Translations under genes and position numbers: made by a program | Assembly (NCBI GenBank): GCA_964618455.1 | Contig: CAZUAQ010000062.1 | Coordinates: 1-29,562, forward strand | Direction: 5' to 3' | DNA from: CAZUAQ01 sp964618455 | Lineage (GTDB): Bacteria; Planctomycetota; Phycisphaerae; UBA1845; PWPN01 | DNA length: 29,562 nt | Notes under the pieces: model-generated | Told to the model about the DNA's origin: nothing | Databases searched by the model: none | The model's input: only the letters and a program-made list of their open reading frames with translations | Shown here: piece after piece, positions 25,146 to 29,562 of the stretch | How the letters are laid out: the number at the start of each line of letters is the position of its first letter | Numbering within the stretch: position 1 is the first letter of the stretch

Positions 25146-26960
25146 ATGCGTGAATGGAAACTTCGGGACTCCGTGATGGTCGTGTTCATGGTTGTCGTTG
25201 TCGGCATCATGCTCATGCAGATGGTCCAGAACGATCGCCTGTACAACCGAGTGTCCACCCTGCTCAAGCTCCTGGAGCGTCAGTATGCGATGGGGAGTTT
25301 TTCGCAGTTTCCCACGACGCAGGGAGGCTCCGATCCATCCACGGCGGCCGATCAACGATCGCTTTACGTCCCCGAATCCGAACCGGGCGGCACCGTTACC
25401 ATCGCATATGGAGCCCACCCCAAAAACCTGAACCCGATTACCTACAAGGATTACTACGCCGGCAAGGTGCTCTACAGTGGCGGAATCTATCTGAGCCTGT
25501 TGCAGCGGGATCCGGACACGCTGGAACTGCAGGGCCTGATCGCTGATGACTGGGAAATCTCCGAGGATAAGCTGCAACTGACGTTCCGGCTGAAACCCGA
25601 AGTGGTCTGGTCGGATGGGCAGCCACTCACGGCTCACGATGTTGCGTTCTCCTACCGGGCCATGATGATCCCCACGGTCGATGCCCAGCGCATCCAGACG
25701 TACTACCTGGATGTCGAAAACGTTGAGGCGGTGGATGATTACACGGTCCGCTTCATCATGAAGAAGAGGTACTTCAAGAGTCTTGAAATGGCCGGAGGCA
25801 TGACGATTGTCCCGAAGCACGTCATCGATCCGGATGGCTTGATCGACAGTGATCCGGAGGAACTGGCGAAGAGGATCAATTCCTGGAATGCCTTCTGGGA
25901 CGGAAATCCCCCGGTCACCAACGGCCCCTACCTGCTCCATGAATGGGACAAAACGGCTCAACGCATTGAACTTCGTCGGAATCCCAAATACTGGGGTGAA
26001 GTGACTCCGCTTCACGGATTGGTCTTCAAGTTCATTTCCAATGACGTTGCCCGGCTCCAGGAGCTGAAATCGGAGAAAGTCGATGTCTTGATGCGCTTGA
26101 CACCGGAGCAGTGGGAAAACGAGACCAACGATGCATTCTTCCTGGAACGCTTCTACAAGACGAGATATACCCCCGTCACCTCGGGGTACAACTACATCGG
26201 GTACAATCAAAGACGCAAACCTTTCGATGAAAAGCTCGTGAGGCAAGCCCTCAGCTACTGCGTCCCTCGCGAGTTGATCCTCGAGAAGATCTTCTACAAC
26301 CTGCGTGAGCTGGCGAACGGCCCGTTCGGCTCGGACAGTCCCCAGTCCAGCCCGGACGTCGGTCAGTGGCCCTACGACCCGGAAAAAGCGAAGACGCTGC
26401 TTGCCGAAGCCGGCTTCAAGGATGTCGATGGCGACGGCGTGCTGGACCGCGACGGCGAGCCCTTCGAATTCACGATCTCGATTCCTTCGGGACTCATCGC
26501 TTACCAGCAGATCACGGAAATCCTTCAGGACGAACTCCGCAAAGTCGGTGTCGACATGACCATCGAGCCGTACGAATGGTCCGTCTACGAGGAGAAACTC
26601 AGCGAGCGTGATTATGAAGTCTGCATGCTCGGTTGGGGAGGCGTCGTCGAAAGTGATCCCTATCAGATCTGGCATTCCTCGAGCATGGCCAATCGCGGAT
26701 CGAATCACATCGGCTTTTCCAACGAGGAGGTGGACCGCCTCATCGAGGAAGCGCGACTCGAGTTTGATCGTGACAAGCGTAATGCAAAGTACCAGAGGAT
26801 TCACGAGATCATTTTCGAGCTCCAGCCCTACACTTTCCTTTTTGAAACCTCGGAACTCGTGGCTCACCACAAACGCGTGGCGAACGTGACGCCTCACCGG
26901 CTGAGCATGGATTTCATGGAATGGTGGATCCCCTTCGATCAGCGCCGCACGCAAGAGTAA
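25146..26960 (+). CDS. Peptide ABC transporter substrate-binding protein, second cassette (SBP_bac_5)
   Basis: 604 residues from the ATG at 25146; the frame runs back to a GTG at 25107, but the ATG gives a clean N-terminal membrane anchor (about residues 10-30). The SBP_bac_5 core is evident: KPEVVWSDGQPLTAHDVAFSY, VTNGPYLLHEWD, RNPKYWG, and KLVRQALSYCV. A calcium-loop-like DVDGDGVLDRDGEPFEF lies around residues 427-443, common in this branch. A segment of about 70 residues separates the anchor from the first recognisable core (GGTVTIAYGAHPKNLNPI). It is clearly different from the OppA-like protein upstream, not a recent duplicate. The downstream permease begins 21 bases after its stop. Confidence 0.88.
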   Translation: MREWKLRDSVMVVFMVVVVGIMLMQMVQNDRLYNRVSTLLKLLERQYAMGSFSQFPTTQGGSDPSTAADQRSLYVPESEPGGTVTIAYGAHPKNLNPITYKDYYAGKVLYSGGIYLSLLQRDPDTLELQGLIADDWEISEDKLQLTFRLKPEVVWSDGQPLTAHDVAFSYRAMMIPTVDAQRIQTYYLDVENVEAVDDYTVRFIMKKRYFKSLEMAGGMTIVPKHVIDPDGLIDSDPEELAKRINSWNAFWDGNPPVTNGPYLLHEWDKTAQRIELRRNPKYWGEVTPLHGLVFKFISNDVARLQELKSEKVDVLMRLTPEQWENETNDAFFLERFYKTRYTPVTSGYNYIGYNQRRKPFDEKLVRQALSYCVPRELILEKIFYNLRELANGPFGSDSPQSSPDVGQWPYDPEKAKTLLAEAGFKDVDGDGVLDRDGEPFEFTISIPSGLIAYQQITEILQDELRKVGVDMTIEPYEWSVYEEKLSERDYEVCMLGWGGVVESDPYQIWHSSSMANRGSNHIGFSNEEVDRLIEEARLEFDRDKRNAKYQRIHEIIFELQPYTFLFETSELVAHHKRVANVTPHRLSMDFMEWWIPFDQRRTQE

Positions 26961-26981
26961 GTAACGTCAATAAGGCCGTCT

Positions 26982-27983
26982 ATGTGGAACTATCTGCTTC
27001 GTCGTCTATTGCTGATGATCCCCACACTCATCGGGATCACGCTGATCACGTTCCTGATCATACGACTCGCCCCGGGAGAGCCCGCCTCGCTCGGCGGCGG
27101 CATGAGTGCCGAAGGCGGAGGACGGGAAGCGACCGCCGCCTCCGAGGAAATCTACGAAGCCAAGAAAAGACTCCTTGGCCTGGATCAGCCGATTTACGTG
27201 CAGTACGGGCGATGGGTCTGGCGTATCGTCACGTTCGATTTCGGTGAATCCTGGACATATAACGAACCGATCGGAAAACTGGTACTCGATCACATCAGTC
27301 CGACATTGCAGATCAACATTCTCAGCATTTTCATCATCTATGTCGTCAGCATTCCTTTGGGCGCCGGACAGGCCATCCGCCAAGGCAGGTTTTTTGATCG
27401 ATCGACAACCCTTGGCTCGTTCCTTCTCTACGCCGCCCCTGTCTACTGGATCGGCCCCATTCTGATCATCTACCTCTGCAACGAAGAATACTTCAAACTC
27501 TTTCCGCCGGGCGAGCTCAACAGCCCCAACCCGGACAACCTGGCGTTCTTTCCATGGCTCAAGGACCGCATCTATCACCTCGTCCTGCCGGTGTTCTGCG
27601 CCAGCTATGCCGGATTCGCATACCTCTCCAAACAGGCCCGTGCTGGACTTCTCGAGAATCTGCGTGCCGACTACGTTCGCACCGCCCGGGCCAAAGGCGT
27701 CGGATATGCGCGGGCCGTGATCGTACACGCCATGCGGAACAGCTTGATCCCCCTGGTCACCATCGCCGCGACTCTTCTCCCCGCTCTGATCGGGGGCAGC
27801 GTCATTCTGGAGAGCATCTTCAGCATCCGCGGCATGGGATGGCTGGGATTCGAGGCCATTCTGCGTCGCGACTATCCATTGATCATGGCCATCACGACGT
27901 TCGCGGCCTTCCTGACTCTCATCGGCCTGCTCCTTCAGGATTTGATGTACGCGTGGCTGGATCCGAGGGTGAGTTATGACTGA
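26982..27983 (+). CDS. Peptide ABC transporter permease, DppB/OppB type, second cassette
   Basis: 333 residues. The N-terminus NYLLRRLLLMIPTLIGITLITFLII is the expected first helix, followed by a long loop (LAPGEPASLGGG... to about 90) where this subtype carries an extension with GLDQPIYVQYGRW. The EAA loop is YVRTARAKGVGYARAVIVHAM and the C-terminal block VILESIFSIRGMGWLGFEAI is canonical. AAGG sits about 7 bases before the ATG. The stop overlaps the start of the next permease by 8 bases, which implies coupled translation. Confidence 0.9.
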   Translation: MWNYLLRRLLLMIPTLIGITLITFLIIRLAPGEPASLGGGMSAEGGGREATAASEEIYEAKKRLLGLDQPIYVQYGRWVWRIVTFDFGESWTYNEPIGKLVLDHISPTLQINILSIFIIYVVSIPLGAGQAIRQGRFFDRSTTLGSFLLYAAPVYWIGPILIIYLCNEEYFKLFPPGELNSPNPDNLAFFPWLKDRIYHLVLPVFCASYAGFAYLSKQARAGLLENLRADYVRTARAKGVGYARAVIVHAMRNSLIPLVTIAATLLPALIGGSVILESIFSIRGMGWLGFEAILRRDYPLIMAITTFAAFLTLIGLLLQDLMYAWLDPRVSYD

Positions 27984-29175
27984 AACCCCCTCCCCCGCCA
28001 ACGAGGCCATTCTCGACCTTGCGGATCCCGGCTCTCCCCCGCAGAGCTATTGGGGTATTGTGCGTCGCCAGTTCATGAGGAATCGCTCCGCCGTTGCCGG
28101 CCTCGTCATCGTCCTGCTGATGTTCGCCGCCGCGATCTTCGCCCCGTTCCTGGCCAACGGGAAACCCTACTATCTCAAGCAACAGGGCGAAGTCAGTTCC
28201 CCCCTTCTTCAGGCGCTGACGCCCACCGACTTTATTCTTCTGTGCATCCCCGTCTTTGCGATCATCTGGATCATTCTTGCTCGACTGATGGCATCCCATA
28301 AGAATCTTGCCTTTCTGATCTCATTCATGGGTTTCATTATGACTGCTTTGATCCTCATCTTCACCGTGGAGAGCAAGGATCCACCTCTCGACTATCGTGA
28401 GATGAGCAAGAATCCGGGCACAGTGGCGGTCTTCGCACCGATTCGTTTCTCCCCCAACGAGACGAGTCTTGAACGAAAACGCGAGCCTCCTCTGGAACTC
28501 CAGGGGCATCCCCTCGGCACCGACGATCTCGGGCGCGACGTGGCCAGCCGGCTGATCTGGTCCGCCCGTGTCTCGCTGGCAGTGGGCTTCGTCGCTCAAG
28601 GACTGGCCGTCCTGATCGGTGTTGTCCTGGGGGGCATCGCCGGCTATTTCGGCAACAGGATCGACTTCGTCATCATGCGTGTCGTCGAAGTGATGATGTG
28701 CTTTCCGGCGTTCTTTCTGATTCTGACGATTGTCGCCTTCTTCGGGCGGAACCTGTGGTTGATCATGGCGGCGATCGGGCTGGTCAGTTGGACGCAGAAC
28801 GCACGATTCATCCGTGCCGAATTCCTCCGTCTCCGCAAGATGGAGTACGCGATGGCGGCGCAGGCACTGGGGCTCGGAGCCCCGCGGATCATCTTTCGTC
28901 ACCTGCTGCCGAACGGGATGGCTCCGGTCCTGGTGAATGCCTCGTTCGGTGTAGCGGCCGCCATCATCGTCGAAGGTGGATTGAGCTTTCTCGGCTTCGG
29001 CGTCCGGCCTCCGACGCCGACCTGGGGAACCATGTTGAATGATGCCCGGGTGAATCTGCTCGCCATGCCGTGGATGATTATCCTGCCGGGACTGGCGATC
29101 TTCCTGGCGGTCACCGCGTACAATCTCGTCGGCGAGGGATTGCGCGATGCACTCGATCCCAAGTTGAAGATTTAG
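27976..29175 (+). CDS. Peptide ABC transporter permease, DppC/OppC type, with an inserted two-helix segment
   Basis: 399 residues, about 100 more than typical. After the first helix (about 39-60) an insert carries two extra hydrophobic stretches (about 86-105 and 111-130), then the usual HPLGTDDLGRDVASRLIWSAR and the five C-terminal helices. The EAA loop (MAAQALGLGAPRIIFRHLLP) and the GGLSFLGFGVRPPTPTWGTM end are normal, so the transporter core is intact. Permeases with such an insert are found together with DppB-like partners that have a long loop, as here. GGGTGAG lies just before the ATG at 27976. Confidence 0.88.
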   Translation: MTETPSPANEAILDLADPGSPPQSYWGIVRRQFMRNRSAVAGLVIVLLMFAAAIFAPFLANGKPYYLKQQGEVSSPLLQALTPTDFILLCIPVFAIIWIILARLMASHKNLAFLISFMGFIMTALILIFTVESKDPPLDYREMSKNPGTVAVFAPIRFSPNETSLERKREPPLELQGHPLGTDDLGRDVASRLIWSARVSLAVGFVAQGLAVLIGVVLGGIAGYFGNRIDFVIMRVVEVMMCFPAFFLILTIVAFFGRNLWLIMAAIGLVSWTQNARFIRAEFLRLRKMEYAMAAQALGLGAPRIIFRHLLPNGMAPVLVNASFGVAAAIIVEGGLSFLGFGVRPPTPTWGTMLNDARVNLLAMPWMIILPGLAIFLAVTAYNLVGEGLRDALDPKLKI

Positions 29176-29187
29176 TGAGCCCTGTTT

Positions 29188-29562
29188 ATGAACAACAGCT
29201 CTAAAAACGGAAAGACAGTCCTCGACGTTCGCGACCTGCGGACCTACTTCTACACGGACGAAGGCGTCGCCCCCGCCGTCGACGGCGTGTCGTGGTCGCT
29301 GCCCAGGGGCAAGACGCTCTGCCTCGTCGGCGAGAGCGGCTGCGGCAAGAGCGTCACCGCCCTGTCGATCATGCGTCTCGTGCCCGAGCCGCCGGGGCGC
29401 ATCGTCGGCGGTGAGATTCTCTTCGACGGCATGGACCTCGCCCGGGCTCCGGAAAAACAGCTCCGCCAGATCCGCGGCAACCTCCCCGACCGCCTCGACG
29501 CCCTCACCCGCGGCGACTACGACGCCCTCGTCCTTGCTGAGGCTGGCCTCGACCGCCTCGGC
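29188..29562 (+). CDS. Peptide ABC transporter ATP-binding protein (OppD/DppD-like), 5' part, joined to HemC-like sequence
   Basis: The ATG at 29188 is 12 bases after the permease stop. Residues 1-94 are a peptide-transport ATPase: VLDVRDLRTYF, the Walker A box GESGCGKS (48-55), the ...PPGRIVGGEILFDGMDL segment and LRQIRGN (92-98), where OppD/DppD continue with a Q-loop such as IAMIFQDP. Instead, after IRGN (29470-29481) the same frame reads LPDRLDALTRGDYDALVLA and EAGLDRLG, which is hydroxymethylbilane synthase (HemC). The signature motif, Walker B and the D-loop never appear. The frame is open to the window edge. It is either a chimeric join at the contig end or, less likely, a real fusion. 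Confidence 0.8.
   Translation, partial: MNNSSKNGKTVLDVRDLRTYFYTDEGVAPAVDGVSWSLPRGKTLCLVGESGCGKSVTALSIMRLVPEPPGRIVGGEILFDGMDLARAPEKQLRQIRGNLPDRLDALTRGDYDALVLAEAGLDRLG
29470..29562 (+). other. hemC: HemC-like (hydroxymethylbilane synthase) fragment
   Basis: Residues from the shared IRGN onward match the conserved HemC stretch RGN-x-x-TRL-x-x-L-x-x-G-x-YDA-(I/L)-VLA-x-AGL-x-RLG, with a one-to-one position match and no gap. HemC polymerises porphobilinogen in haem synthesis. The HemC N-terminus and its LRR motif, expected just before RGN, are missing because ATPase sequence occupies that place. The fragment is cut by the window edge. Confidence 0.75.

Overview
The window is a GC-rich bacterial segment, most likely from a planctomycete and probably of the Phycisphaerae type. 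Three things point that way: a secreted M6 protease that ends in two dockerin-like aspartate-rich repeats, a small membrane protein with the CRHCRYNLTG...CPECG zinc ribbon common in that group, and a gene mix rich in polysaccharide-active enzymes. This placement rests on recognised sequence style, not on a marker-gene tree. No tRNA, rRNA, CRISPR array or transposase was seen.

Layout. (1) 1-9872 is a carbohydrate block. It holds a truncated zinc-ribbon membrane protein, a GH97 glycosidase and a GxGYxYP-family protein on the minus strand. Divergent from these on the plus strand are a Tat-exported SGNH hydrolase, a GH13 branching enzyme and a GH127 family glycosidase. (2) 9899-10675 is a SAM methyltransferase. 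(3) About 10745-13400 is an AT-richer island with a complete Eco29kI-like restriction-modification system: a Vsr repair nuclease, a GIY-YIG endonuclease and a C5-cytosine methyltransferase. (4) 13458-20743 returns to GC-rich DNA, with a Na+/solute symporter, the M6 protease, a membrane-anchored SGNH hydrolase, enolase with a clear promoter and terminator, and a two-helix membrane protein. (5) 20744-21466 is a gene-free gap of about 720 bases that holds two related stem-loops. (6) 21467-29562 holds two successive oligopeptide ABC transporter cassettes, each binding protein plus two permeases, followed by the start of an ATPase gene.

How it fits together. The first block looks like export and degradation of complex glycans, with the SGLT-like symporter as a possible sugar importer. 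Oligopeptide uptake could recover products of the secreted protease. The first transporter cassette has no ATPase of its own and may share the one after the second cassette. The restriction island is a horizontally acquired defence unit in which Vsr repairs the deamination damage caused by its methyltransferase.

The observations I rate highest are these. First, the ATPase reading frame switches, at a shared IRGN stretch, to sequence that reads as hydroxymethylbilane synthase (HemC), which suggests a chimeric join at the contig end. Second, the long gap carries two related stem-loops that share both stem and loop. Third, the membrane protein at 20174 has a structured leader with a strong ribosome binding site and a 12-codon open frame.
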